From a bacterium (lineage in GTDB: Bacteria; Actinomycetota; Thermoleophilia; Solirubrobacterales; Solirubrobacteraceae): DNA of 42,718 nt. The stretch lies in contig JAJPKQ010000035.1 in the NCBI GenBank assembly GCA_021323635.1, forward strand, positions 1 through 42,718, read 5' to 3'. Shown piece by piece: positions 16,574-27,837 of the stretch. The notes under the pieces were generated by a model, which was not told the DNA's origin, ran no database searches, and saw nothing but the letters and a program-made list of their open reading frames with translations. Position 1 is the stretch's first letter; each line of letters opens with the position of its first letter. The position numbers were made by a program, and so were the translations under genes.

Positions 16574-17548
16574 ATGCCCGCCACCGCGCCTGAAGCAGCG
16601 CTGAAGCCGGAGGCCGAGCCGCAAGAGCGCTTCAGAGCGGGCGGGCGCCGCCTCCTTCGCCTGCGCGCGGATGCGCCCGAGCGTGGACGTCCGCGCATCC
16701 TTGGCGAGGCGCTGATGATCGCCTGGCTTGCCTGGATCTACGATCTGCTCTCCAACTACGCGCCGCTGCGCGCTCACGAGGCGATCGCCAACGCCTGGGG
16801 CATCTGGCACGCCGAGCGAGCCCTTGGCATCGACCCCGAGCTGATCCTCAACCGCTGGCTCTCCGCCCATCACACGCTCGGACAGATCGCCTCCTTCTAC
16901 TACGACAACGCCCACTTCATCGTGACCTTCGGGCTGCTCGGCTATCTCTACCTGCGTCGCGCCGAGCTCTACCGGCCGCTGCGCAGCGCGCTTGCGCTGG
17001 TCAACGTGATCGGCTTTGCGGTCTTCTGGCTCTATCCGCTGGCGCCGCCGCGGATGCTGAGTGCGCCCGGCTTCTACGACATCGTCGGGCACTCCGACAC
17101 CTTCGGCCAATGGCATACCGGAGCGCTCGCCCACGTCGCCGACCAGTTCGCCGCGATGCCCTCGCTGCACGTCGCTTGGGCGCTGTGGTGCGCAGTTGCG
17201 ATCTGGCGCAGCTGGCGGCGCCCGCTGGGCCGCTGCCTCGCCGTCCTCTATCCCGCGCTCACGACCCTGGTGATCCTTGCAACCGGAAATCACTTCGTGC
17301 TCGACGGGCTCGGCGGCGTGGGCGCGCTCGCGCTCGCATTCGCGCTCGAGAAAGCGCCGGCGGCCCTCTCTCCGATAGGATCCAGGCTGTCTCTGCGCCG
17401 AGCGCATGCGCCTGGCGCAATGGGCGCCGTCTTCACGCGGCCCGCAGGGCGCGCGCACGACGGCCCATGGGCTACGATTGCGCGCCCCAAGGAACGGCTC
17501 CTGGGCAGCGCGAGCAGCCGCGATGAGAGCACCGACGACAGGACATAG
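16574..17548 (+). CDS. PAP2-superfamily integral membrane phosphatase/phosphotransferase
   Basis: 324 residues, about six transmembrane helices. The two late PAP2 motifs are clear: QFAAMPSLHVAWA (PSxH motif) and GNHFVLDGLGG (SRxxxxxHxxxD-type motif, with His nucleophile and Asp). This form belongs to the Aur1/Ipt1-like branch common in actinobacteria, which acts on lipid-linked phosphates or moves phosphoinositol-type head groups on the outer membrane face. The first lysine-rich PAP2 motif is not evident, as is usual in that branch. The 70-residue C-terminus is polar and probably disordered. The frame is open upstream inside the deacetylase gene, but MPATAPEAAL at 16574 directly follows a -10 box. 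Confidence 0.82.
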   Translation: MPATAPEAALKPEAEPQERFRAGGRRLLRLRADAPERGRPRILGEALMIAWLAWIYDLLSNYAPLRAHEAIANAWGIWHAERALGIDPELILNRWLSAHHTLGQIASFYYDNAHFIVTFGLLGYLYLRRAELYRPLRSALALVNVIGFAVFWLYPLAPPRMLSAPGFYDIVGHSDTFGQWHTGALAHVADQFAAMPSLHVAWALWCAVAIWRSWRRPLGRCLAVLYPALTTLVILATGNHFVLDGLGGVGALALAFALEKAPAALSPIGSRLSLRRAHAPGAMGAVFTRPAGRAHDGPWATIARPKERLLGSASSRDESTDDRT

Positions 17549-17629
17549 CGACATCTGGATGCCCTCGGCAGAGCGCCGAGCCGCAACAGCGGCGGGGCCA
17601 CACGTGCCGCCCGGCCGCAGGGAGCGCCG

Positions 17630-18037
17630 GTGTCGATAGGCGCACAGAGGCTGCGCACAGGTCGCAGCAGCGGGCCGGCGGGCTATCTCGATGTCCTGGC
17701 GGCCTCGCTTGGCCTGGTGCTTGGCCTAGCGATTGGCGCGCCGACGCTGGGAGTCGCCGTGGGGGCGGGCGCATGGCTGTTGCAGCGGGTGCTCGCGCAC
17801 GTCGACCGCGGGGTCGTGATGCGCGCACAGGAGCCCCGCAACCGCCTCGGGCTTCATCTGGCGGAGGGCTTCGGACGCATCTGGCTGCTTGCCGGGGCGA
17901 TCGTCGCGGCGGGCGTGATCGGAGGACGTCCGGATGGGCTTGCTGCCGCAGTGCTGATCTGCGCCTGCTACTCGGTAGCTTTCGCGGTCAAGGTGATCTA
18001 CGGGCCGCCGAGCACGCGCGCGAGGGGGCAGGCATGA
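17630..18037 (+). CDS. atpI: AtpI-like small membrane protein of the ATP synthase operon
   Basis: 135 residues with four hydrophobic helices in two pairs (about 19-55 and 83-125), ending AVKVIYGPP. Position and topology fit the poorly conserved AtpI protein, which in other bacteria helps c-ring assembly. The GTG start has AGGGAG 5 nt upstream. Its stop overlaps the atpB start (ATGA), so the two are translationally coupled. It follows the PAP2 gene by 81 nt; no strong promoter for the atp operon is obvious in that gap. The identification rests mainly on context. Confidence 0.65.
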   Translation: MSIGAQRLRTGRSSGPAGYLDVLAASLGLVLGLAIGAPTLGVAVGAGAWLLQRVLAHVDRGVVMRAQEPRNRLGLHLAEGFGRIWLLAGAIVAAGVIGGRPDGLAAAVLICACYSVAFAVKVIYGPPSTRARGQA

Positions 18038-18942
18038 GCCGCATTGCGCGCATGAGCAAGACGCGCAAGGTTCTCTATGGGATCCTGCTCGTCTACGTGC
18101 TCGGGCTGGTCGTCTTCGGGGTGGCCTTCGGCGTGCACGGTCACAAGAACGAATCGTTCAACGTCATTGACGCCTACCACCTGGTCACCTGGTTCAAGAT
18201 CGTCGGCCCGATCGAATTCAACAAGGGCGTCCTCTACCTGCTGATCGCCGCCGCGCTGACGGTAGGCACGATCACGTGGGCCGCCTATCGGATGGAGTCG
18301 CGACCCGGCCGTCTGCAGACGGCGGTCGAGTGGGCCTACGACCTGACCACCCGGATGACGCGCGAGAACATGGATGAGCAGATGGCGTTGCGCTGGTTCC
18401 CCGTCGTCGCCACGCTCTTTCTCTTCATCCTCTTCACGAACCTGATCGGCTACATCCCGTTGCCGGTCGACACCGTTGACACGTTCAACCTCTTCGGCCT
18501 GCACGTCCCCGCCTTCCAGATCTACGCGGCGGACACCAACGTGGCGGTTCCGCTGCTGCTGGCGCTGGGCGTCTTCATCGCCTACAACTTCGAAGGGATT
18601 CGCCACCAGGGCCCGATCGGCTACCTCAAGAGCCTGATCCCGCAGGGCGTGCGCGGCGCGATGCTGGCGCTCATCTTCCCGCTCGAGATCGTCTCCAACT
18701 TCCTGCGCCTGCTCTCGCTGACGATCAGGCTCTGGGCCAACCTTTTGGCCGGTCACCTGCTGATCGACTTCATGTCCGGTGCGCTTGCGGTGCTGCTGGG
18801 CTTGCAGATCCTCGGCTGGTTCACGCTGCCGATCGGGGTGCTGATCTACATGTTCGAGGCAGTCTTGATCGCCGGTCTGCAGGCGTTCATATTTGCGATC
18901 CTTGCCGCCATCTATCTGGGCGGCGCGGTCACCAGGCACTGA
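18034..18942 (+). CDS. atpB: F0F1 ATP synthase subunit a
   Basis: 302 residues, membrane subunit a, forming the two half-channels that guide protons to and from the c-ring. The essential Arg lies in SLTIRLWANLLAGHL, and the last helices carry QAFIFAILAAIYLGGAV, both standard. The N-terminus has an extra helix (KVLYGILLVYVLGLVVFGVAF) preceding a periplasmic stretch with HGHKNE. It overlaps atpI by 4 nt and is followed by a 76-nt leader before atpE. Confidence 0.97.
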   Translation: MSRIARMSKTRKVLYGILLVYVLGLVVFGVAFGVHGHKNESFNVIDAYHLVTWFKIVGPIEFNKGVLYLLIAAALTVGTITWAAYRMESRPGRLQTAVEWAYDLTTRMTRENMDEQMALRWFPVVATLFLFILFTNLIGYIPLPVDTVDTFNLFGLHVPAFQIYAADTNVAVPLLLALGVFIAYNFEGIRHQGPIGYLKSLIPQGVRGAMLALIFPLEIVSNFLRLLSLTIRLWANLLAGHLLIDFMSGALAVLLGLQILGWFTLPIGVLIYMFEAVLIAGLQAFIFAILAAIYLGGAVTRH

Positions 18943-19018
18943 CAGCGAGACCACTTATATGCAGCGAAGAACAACAACAAACGATGCGCAAGCACGATCA
19001 ATGAAGGAGAGCGAATAG
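18943..19018 (+). promoter_or_regulatory. A-rich unstructured leader before atpE
   Basis: This intercistronic stretch is AT-rich in an otherwise very GC-rich operon, with a run of AAC/CAA repeats (about 18968-18981) and GAAGGAGA (19003-19010) nine nt before the atpE ATG. Such open leaders favour strong translation initiation; in E. coli a similar region boosts atpE, whose product is needed in about ten copies per complex. The function here is inferred. Confidence 0.55.
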
Positions 19019-19324
19019 ATGGTGACTCATGTTCTGCAGGCGACGCTCGTGGGTGTCCTCCACCCGCTGCTCGCGGCTACCGGCGGTGTTGCCGAAACCG
19101 CCAAGGAAGGGCTGCGCTCGGTGGCGCTCGGCGTTGGCGCCGGCGGTGGGGCGGCGGGCGCCGGCGCGGGCATCGGCATGCTCTTCGGCAAGGTCATCGA
19201 GGCGATCAGCCGCCAGCCGGAGATGCGCGACGAAATCACCTCGATCCAGTGGCTGGGCTTCGCGCTGACCGAGGCGACCTTCTTCTACGGGCTCGTCGGC
19301 GGCTTCATCGCCTTCTTCCTCTAG
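19019..19324 (+). CDS. atpE: F0F1 ATP synthase subunit c
   Basis: 101 residues, two transmembrane helices. Helix 1 has the glycine-rich packing motif (GVGAGGGAAGAGAGIGMLFG), the polar loop is SRQPEMRDE, and helix 2 carries the ion-binding Glu in FALTEATFFYGL. There is no Gln in helix 1 and no Glu-Ser-Thr ligand set, so the ring should carry H+ rather than Na+. The N-terminus is about 25 residues longer than E. coli c and includes a hydrophobic stretch (VTHVLQATLVGVLHPLLAAT) that could be a targeting segment. It is preceded by an A-rich leader with a good Shine-Dalgarno. Confidence 0.96.
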   Translation: MVTHVLQATLVGVLHPLLAATGGVAETAKEGLRSVALGVGAGGGAAGAGAGIGMLFGKVIEAISRQPEMRDEITSIQWLGFALTEATFFYGLVGGFIAFFL

Positions 19325-19328
19325 GGCG

Positions 19329-19901
19329 ATGGCGTCCTCCGCTCACATGCTGCTTGCGACCAAGAACAACTCGTGGCTGATCACCCCCAACGTCGGGCTC
19401 ACGATCTGGACCCTGGTCGTCTTTGCGATATCGCTGTTCATCCTCAGCAAGCTCGCCTTCCCACGCATCCGCGAGGCGCTCGATCGCCGCGCGGCGATCA
19501 TCAGCGAGTCGCTCGAGGCCGCTCAGCGCACACGCGAAGAGGCAGAGGCGCTGCTGGCCGAGTATCGCGCCCGCATCCACGATGCGCGTGATCAGGCCGA
19601 GGAGATCGTCAAGCGCGCCCGCGAGACCGCCGACGCGCACGAGGCACGCGCCCGCGAGGCGGCCCAGAAGCTTGCCGAGGAGGGGCGGGTGCGAGCCGCG
19701 CGCGAAATCGAGGAGGCCACGCGCCGAGCGCTTGCGGAGCTGCGCAAGGAGGTCGCCGACCTCACCGTGGTCGCAGCGGAGAAGGTCACGCGCAAGGCGC
19801 TCGACAGCGGCGACCAGCGCCGGTTGGTGGAAGAAGCGCTCTCCGAGCTGGACTTCGGCGCGCTCGCGGGCAGCTCGGCGGCGGAGGCGGCGAACAACTG
19901 A
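19329..19901 (+). CDS. atpF: F0F1 ATP synthase subunit b
   Basis: 190 residues: one N-terminal membrane helix (LTIWTLVVFAISLFILSKLAF, about 24-44), then a long charged coiled coil rich in Ala/Arg/Glu (about 50-170), the peripheral stalk that holds F1 against rotation. AFPRIREALDRRAAII after the helix is the usual b-subunit start of the tether. It begins 4 nt after atpE stops, and its TGA shares one base with the atpH ATG. Confidence 0.95.
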   Translation: MASSAHMLLATKNNSWLITPNVGLTIWTLVVFAISLFILSKLAFPRIREALDRRAAIISESLEAAQRTREEAEALLAEYRARIHDARDQAEEIVKRARETADAHEARAREAAQKLAEEGRVRAAREIEEATRRALAELRKEVADLTVVAAEKVTRKALDSGDQRRLVEEALSELDFGALAGSSAAEAANN

Positions 19902-20434
19902 TGGAGGAGCTTGCGCGCATCTACTCGCGCTCCCTCTTCGAGGTGGCCGATCAGGCAGGCAAGCGCGAGCTCATCCGCGAGCAGCTCGGCGAGCTTGCCG
20001 ACACGCTTGCGGGAAGCCGCGACATGCGGCTGTTTCTATTCTCGCCGCACTTCTCCACCGAGCAGAAGAAGGCCGGGCTGGAAGATGCGCTGGAGGGCGC
20101 GGACCCCGACTTCCTGCGCTTTCTGCTGCTGCTGATCGAGCGGCACCGCATGCCCGTGCTGGGACGCATCCGCGAGGAGTATGAGCGTCTCTGCGCCCAG
20201 GCCGAAGAGCGGCTGTCGGTGGAGATCACAAGCGCTGTCGAGCTTGACGCGCAGCTGGCACAGAGCCTGGCGGCGCAGATCGGGCGCCACACGGGCATGC
20301 GCGTGGATCTCAAGAGCCGGGTTGACCCCGCGATCATCGGCGGCCTGGTGCTGCGCGTTGGCAACTCGATACTTGACAACTCCATTCGCACACGGCTTGA
20401 GCGCTTGCGGCGCGAGGTGGCAAGAGCCGCCTGA
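19901..20434 (+). CDS. atpH: F1 ATP synthase subunit delta
   Basis: 177 residues, typical delta/OSCP. It has the N-terminal helical bundle (ARIYSRSLFEVADQAGKRELI; LFLFSPHFSTEQKKAGLEDAL) and the C-terminal signature VDPAIIGGLVLRVGNSILDNSIRTRLERLRREV. It links the b-stalk to the top of the alpha3beta3 head. Standard length and operon position, not the fused b-delta protein of mycobacteria. The start overlaps the atpF stop. Confidence 0.96.
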   Translation: MEELARIYSRSLFEVADQAGKRELIREQLGELADTLAGSRDMRLFLFSPHFSTEQKKAGLEDALEGADPDFLRFLLLLIERHRMPVLGRIREEYERLCAQAEERLSVEITSAVELDAQLAQSLAAQIGRHTGMRVDLKSRVDPAIIGGLVLRVGNSILDNSIRTRLERLRREVARAA

Positions 20435-20497
20435 GAGCGCGCGCTTCGGCGCGACGCACACTAATCTCATGTAGAAGTCCATCGACCCAGGAGCAAC

Positions 20498-22171
<1,674 letters not shown>

Positions 22172-22192
22172 TCGAAGAGCGAGGGCGCCTCG

Positions 22193-23104
22193 ATGCCGCA
22201 ATCGCAGCGTGACGTGCGCAACCGGATCGCATCGGTGCGCAACATCCAGAAGATCACCCGCGCGATGGAGATGGTTGCCGCCGCGCGTCTGCGCCGCGCC
22301 GAGCAGCGGATCACCGCGCTGCGCCCCTACGCGAACGCGATCGCAAGGATGACCAGAAAGGCTGCGCAGGCGAGCGGCGCGGGCACCGCGACACTGCCGC
22401 TGCTTGCGGAGCGCGACCCCTGCGAGCGTGTTGCAGTGCTGCTGGTCACCGGCGACCGCGGCCTTGCTGGAGCGTTCAACTCGCAGGTGCTGCGCGCCGG
22501 CCTGCGCACCGCCGAGGAGCACCGCAGCCTGGGACGCTCGGTCTCCTTCTACGCGAGCGGCCGACGCGGGGTCTCCTCGCTTGCGTTTCGCGGCACAGAG
22601 CCCGAGGGTGCCTATGTCGGCTTCTCCGATCGCCCCAGCTTCTCGGATGCGCGTCGCATCGCCCAGGACCTGATCGTCGCCTACAGCGATCGCGCGGTGG
22701 ACCTTGTCGAGATTGTCTACAACCGCTACGTCTCGCCGCTGGTGCAGGAAGTGCGCCGCGAAGTGCTGCTGCCGGTCGCTGCGGCGGCGGTCCTCGACCA
22801 GGCGCCGGGTGGGCTGAGGGAGGAGGAGCACCAGCAGGATGGTCGCCCGACGCCCGTCGACTATGAGCCCGACCCCGCCGTGATTCTGGCGCGCCTGGTT
22901 CCCGACTATGTCGAGGTCTCCGTCTTCCGCTCCCTGCTTGAGTCGACGGCCTCCGAGCACGGCGCGCGAATGACGGCGATGCGCAATGCGTCTGAGAATG
23001 CCGGCGAGCTGATCGGCGATCTGACGCTGCAGATGAACCGCGCTCGCCAGGCGGAGATCACCCAGGAGATCCTCGAGGTCGTGGCCGGCGCGGAGGGACT
23101 CTAG
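22193..23104 (+). CDS. atpG: F1 ATP synthase subunit gamma
   Basis: 303 residues, the central rotor shaft. The N-terminal coiled-coil helix (RNRIASVRNIQKITRAMEMVAAARLRRAEQRI) and C-terminal helix (EHGARMTAMRNASENAGELIGDLTLQMNRARQAEITQEILEVVAGA) are both standard. The middle Rossmann-like domain includes LLVTGDRGLAGAFNSQV. A charged loop, LREEEHQQDGRPTPVDYEPDP, sits where E. coli also has a variable acidic loop. A 121-nt leader with a hairpin separates it from atpD. Confidence 0.96.
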   Translation: MPQSQRDVRNRIASVRNIQKITRAMEMVAAARLRRAEQRITALRPYANAIARMTRKAAQASGAGTATLPLLAERDPCERVAVLLVTGDRGLAGAFNSQVLRAGLRTAEEHRSLGRSVSFYASGRRGVSSLAFRGTEPEGAYVGFSDRPSFSDARRIAQDLIVAYSDRAVDLVEIVYNRYVSPLVQEVRREVLLPVAAAAVLDQAPGGLREEEHQQDGRPTPVDYEPDPAVILARLVPDYVEVSVFRSLLESTASEHGARMTAMRNASENAGELIGDLTLQMNRARQAEITQEILEVVAGAEGL

Positions 23105-24722
<1,618 letters not shown>

Positions 24723-24730
24723 GGACGGCG

Positions 24731-25138
24731 ATGGCCCACGCGCGCTTCCCCGTCGAGGTCGTGACGCCCGAAGGCGAGGCCTTCGCCGAGGAGGTCGAGA
24801 TGGTCTCGACGCGCACAGCTGTCGGCACCATCGGCATCCTCGCGCGGCATGAGCCGCTGCTGGGGCTGCTCGAGCCTACCGAGCTGCGTCTGTACCGCTC
24901 TGAGGAGGAGATCGTGCGCTTCGCGCAGGCCGAGGGCTACATCCAATTCCAGGACAACCGCGCGCTGCTGTTGGTCGAGGAGGCGATCGCGCCCGAGGCG
25001 CTCGATCGAGATGAGCTGCAGAGCCGGCTCACCGAGGCCAGGTCTGCGCTTGAGCGCGCGCCGGAGGGCAGCGAGCAGCAGGCGCGCGCGCGGCGTGAGA
25101 TCCGCCGCTGCGAGGCGTTTCTGGCGATCGAGCCCTGA
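24731..25138 (+). CDS. atpC: F1 ATP synthase subunit epsilon
   Basis: 135 residues: N-terminal beta sandwich (FPVEVVTPEGEAFAEEVEMVSTRTAVGTIGILARHEPLL) and a C-terminal two-helix arm (DELQSRLTEARSALERAPEGSEQQARARREIRRCEAFL) that can regulate rotation. It starts 8 nt after atpD and ends the operon. Confidence 0.95.
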   Translation: MAHARFPVEVVTPEGEAFAEEVEMVSTRTAVGTIGILARHEPLLGLLEPTELRLYRSEEEIVRFAQAEGYIQFQDNRALLLVEEAIAPEALDRDELQSRLTEARSALERAPEGSEQQARARREIRRCEAFLAIEP

Positions 25139-25191
25139 GCGGGCCTCTCTTGAGCACCGGCGAGCACAGCGCGCGGCAGCGCGCAACCATC

Positions 25192-25197
25192 TAGCCT
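25192..25197 (+). promoter_or_regulatory. possible -10 box for ugd
   Basis: TAGCCT in the 70-nt gap after atpC, 11 nt before the ugd ATG. The same hexamer, again followed by TCGA-like sequence, stands before glyA. It would allow ugd to be expressed separately from the ATP synthase operon. Confidence 0.35.
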
Positions 25198-25208
25198 TCG
25201 AGCAGCAG

Positions 25209-26630
25209 ATGGCAGAGCGCGCACCGATAGCCGTGGTCGGGGCCGGGTATGTCGGCCTTGTGACTGCCGCAGGCTTCGCCGAGCTGGGCAGCGCCGTGCA
25301 CTGCGTGGACATCGATCACGAGAAGGTCGCGCTGCTGCAGGCCGGTCAGGTGCCGATCTACGAGCCAGGACTACAGGAGCTGCTGGCGCGCAACCGCGAG
25401 CGGCTGCGCTTCTCTTCCGAGCTTGGCGATGCGCTGGCAGGCGCGCAGCTGGTCTTTGTCGCCGTGGGGACGCCGCCGACGCACTCCGGCGACGCCGACC
25501 TCTCCGCGGTGCATGCGGTCGTCGAGTCTGTGTGCTCCGCGCAGGGGCCCTCGGCGCAGGGTCGCCACGCGCTGGTGATGAAGTCCACCGTCCCCTGCGG
25601 CACGGGCGCGGCGATCGGACGTCTGCTCGGTGATCGGCGCAATGGCTCGATCGCCTACGTCTCCTGCCCGGAGTTCCTGCGCGAGGGCAGCGCGGTGGAG
25701 GATTTCATGCATCCCGATCGCGTTGTGATCGGCGACGCGGGCGATTGGGCGGGCGATGCGGTGCTCGAGCTCTACCGGCCGTTGCTGGAGCGTGCCGGCG
25801 CACGCGGCGGGCGGACGCTCGTGCGCACCGATGTCGCCAGCGCAGAGATGATCAAGCTGGCTGCAAACGCCTTCCTTGCAACGAAGATCTCCTTCATCAA
25901 CGAGATCGCAAACGTCTGCGAGGAGACCGGCGCCGACGTGCTGGAGGTTGCGCGCGGAATGGGGCTTGATCGGCGCATCGGGGCGGACTTTCTGAGCGCT
26001 GGCATCGGCTACGGCGGCTCCTGCTTCACCAAGGACGTGAGCGCGCTGAAGCTGCTTGCGGGCAACTCCGGCTACCACTTCCAGCTGCTCTCGGCGGTGA
26101 TCGAGGTCAATGAGCTGCAGAAGCGGCGCGTGGTGACAAAGATCGAACGCCACCTGGGCGCTCTTGCGGGCAGCAGGATCGCGCTCTTGGGCCTCGCGTT
26201 CAAGCCCAACACCGACGACATGCGCGGCGCTGCCTCCGTTGTGCTGGCATCCCGCCTGCTCTCCGAAGGCGCGCATGTCAGCGCCTACGACCCCGTCGCC
26301 AGCACGCACGCGCGCGAGCTGCTGCCGGCGGTCACCTACGCGCCGAGCGCGCTTGACGCCCTTGAGGGCGCGGAGGCGGCGATCCTGGTGACCGAGTGGC
26401 CCGAGCTGGTCGCGCTCGATTGGCACGCCGCCGCCGAGCGGATGCGCGGGCGACTGGTGATCGATGGGCGCAACGCGCTCGATCCGCAGCGGGTGCAGGC
26501 GGCGGGTCTGACCTATGAGGGCATCGGCCGTGGTGGCAGCGCAGCAGCACAGCGAGCTGGAGCGAGCGCTTCAGCTGCGACCGGAGCCGCGCGGGCGACG
26601 TCGCTTGCCCACGCGGCGGCGAGGCGCTAG
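25209..26630 (+). CDS. UDP-glucose 6-dehydrogenase family protein
   Basis: 473 residues. It has the Rossmann GAGYVGLVTAAGFAELG at the N-terminus, KSTVPCGTG, PEFLREGSAVEDFMHPDRVVIG, the catalytic Lys region LAANAFLATKISFINEIANVCE and the nucleophile loop GYGGSCFTKD with Cys272. It would oxidise UDP-glucose to UDP-glucuronate with two NAD+. Related dehydrogenases act on UDP-ManNAc or GDP-mannose, but the motifs fit the UDP-Glc type best. The last 30 residues are an Ala/Arg-rich tail. The ATG at 25209 begins directly at the family N-terminus. Its TAG abuts the next ATG without spacing, so the two genes form an operon. Confidence 0.92.
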   Translation: MAERAPIAVVGAGYVGLVTAAGFAELGSAVHCVDIDHEKVALLQAGQVPIYEPGLQELLARNRERLRFSSELGDALAGAQLVFVAVGTPPTHSGDADLSAVHAVVESVCSAQGPSAQGRHALVMKSTVPCGTGAAIGRLLGDRRNGSIAYVSCPEFLREGSAVEDFMHPDRVVIGDAGDWAGDAVLELYRPLLERAGARGGRTLVRTDVASAEMIKLAANAFLATKISFINEIANVCEETGADVLEVARGMGLDRRIGADFLSAGIGYGGSCFTKDVSALKLLAGNSGYHFQLLSAVIEVNELQKRRVVTKIERHLGALAGSRIALLGLAFKPNTDDMRGAASVVLASRLLSEGAHVSAYDPVASTHARELLPAVTYAPSALDALEGAEAAILVTEWPELVALDWHAAAERMRGRLVIDGRNALDPQRVQAAGLTYEGIGRGGSAAAQRAGASASAATGAARATSLAHAAARR

Positions 26631-27755
26631 ATGCAGGCGCTGATACTTGCCGGCGGGGAGGGCACGCGGCTGCGGCCGCTCACCTCGACCGTGCCCAAGC
26701 CGGTTGTCCCGCTGCTCGATCGACCGCTGATCGCCTACATGCTCGACTGGCTGGCGCGACACGGGATCGACGATGTGATCATGTCCTGCGGCTTCCTGGC
26801 CACGAGCGTGCGCAACGTCCTCGGCGACGGCTCCGCCTACGGCCTGCGACTGCGCTTCGTCGAGGAGCCCGAGCCGCTCGGCACCGCAGGCGCGCTAAAG
26901 CTTGCCGAGCCGCTGCTTGCCGATCGCTTCCTGATGCTCAACGGCGACATCCTGACCGACATCGACCTCTCCGCCCAGATCGCGCAGCACGAGCGCAGCG
27001 GCGCGCGCGCCACGCTCGCGCTGGTCGCGGTGCCCGACCCGACCAACTACGGGCTCGTGCGTCTGGCCGCGGATCGCTCGGTTGCGGAGTTCGTCGAGAA
27101 GCCGAGCTCGGACAAGGTGGTGGAGGGCTCTGCGCAGGCGGGCGAGGACAACCTGATCAGCGCCGGCGCTTACGTCCTGGAGCGCGAGATCCTCGACCTC
27201 GTGCCCGCCGGGCGCAATGTCTCGATCGAGCGCGAGATCTGGCCGCAGCTGGTCGGCAACGGGCTGTTTGGCTATCCCGGCGCAGGCTATTGGCTGGACA
27301 TCGGCACGCCCTCGCGCTACCTGCAGGCGACCTTTGACATCCTCGAGCGCAATGTTCAGACGCCTGTCGCCGAGCGTCTCGGCAGCGACTTCCTGGCACT
27401 TGCCGACGGCGTCGAGCTTGCTGGGCGGGCGATCCCGCCGGCGCTGCTCGAGCGTGGCGTGCGCGTCTGCGAGGGAGCGCATGTGGGCGCGCTCGCCTAT
27501 CTGGGCTGCGACGTCACGATCGGCCCCGGGAGCGCCGTCGAACGCGCGGTCGTGCTCAACGGGTCGAGCATCGGCGCCGGCTGTCGCATCGCCGACTGCA
27601 TAGTCGCCGCAGGCTGCCGGGTCGGCGACGGCGCGAGCGTCGGCGGCGAAGCTGTGCTCGGCGAGGGTGTGACGATCGGCGCCGACAACGTAATTGCGGC
27701 GGGCGCGCGAATCTTCCCGGGCGTCAGCCTCCCCGATGGCGCCATGCGCTTCTGA
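26631..27755 (+). CDS. mannose-1-phosphate guanylyltransferase-like nucleotidyltransferase
   Basis: 374 residues. The N-terminal nucleotidyltransferase domain has the signature LILAGGEGTRLRPLTSTVPKPVVPLLDRP, EPLGTAGALKLAE, LNGDILTDIDL (Mg-binding Asp) and VEKPSSD. The C-terminal third is a left-handed beta-helix with hexapeptide-like repeats (VTIGPGSAVERAVVLNGSSIGAGCRIADCIVAAGCRVGDGASVGG). This is the layout of bacterial GDP-mannose pyrophosphorylase, but glucose- or other sugar-phosphate substrates cannot be excluded. It starts right after ugd, and a phosphomannose isomerase-like gene follows, supporting the mannose assignment. Confidence 0.82.
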   Translation: MQALILAGGEGTRLRPLTSTVPKPVVPLLDRPLIAYMLDWLARHGIDDVIMSCGFLATSVRNVLGDGSAYGLRLRFVEEPEPLGTAGALKLAEPLLADRFLMLNGDILTDIDLSAQIAQHERSGARATLALVAVPDPTNYGLVRLAADRSVAEFVEKPSSDKVVEGSAQAGEDNLISAGAYVLEREILDLVPAGRNVSIEREIWPQLVGNGLFGYPGAGYWLDIGTPSRYLQATFDILERNVQTPVAERLGSDFLALADGVELAGRAIPPALLERGVRVCEGAHVGALAYLGCDVTIGPGSAVERAVVLNGSSIGAGCRIADCIVAAGCRVGDGASVGGEAVLGEGVTIGADNVIAAGARIFPGVSLPDGAMRF

Positions 27756-27790
27756 GGGCGCCCGCCAGGCATCCACCGGCCGCCAGGCCA

Positions 27791-27796
27791 TATGAT
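27791..27796 (+). promoter_or_regulatory. possible -10 box before the isomerase gene
   Basis: TATGAT, about 41 nt before the ATG at 27838, in the 82-nt gap after the nucleotidyltransferase gene. A leader with GGAGAGG would follow, making this a conventional start. Confidence 0.4.
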
Positions 27797-27837
27797 GCCT
27801 CGCCACGAAGGCGCAAGAGCGGAGAGGTGCAACGTTG

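Noticed and set aside
19019-19324. Na+-dependent c-ring
   Set aside because: Helix 1 lacks the Gln and helix 2 lacks the Glu-Ser-Thr set of Na+-binding c subunits.
24849-26630. An extended UDP-glucose dehydrogenase frame from 24849
   Set aside because: The upstream 120 codons lie inside atpC in another frame and are Arg/Ser-rich noise; the Rossmann fold starts at 25209.
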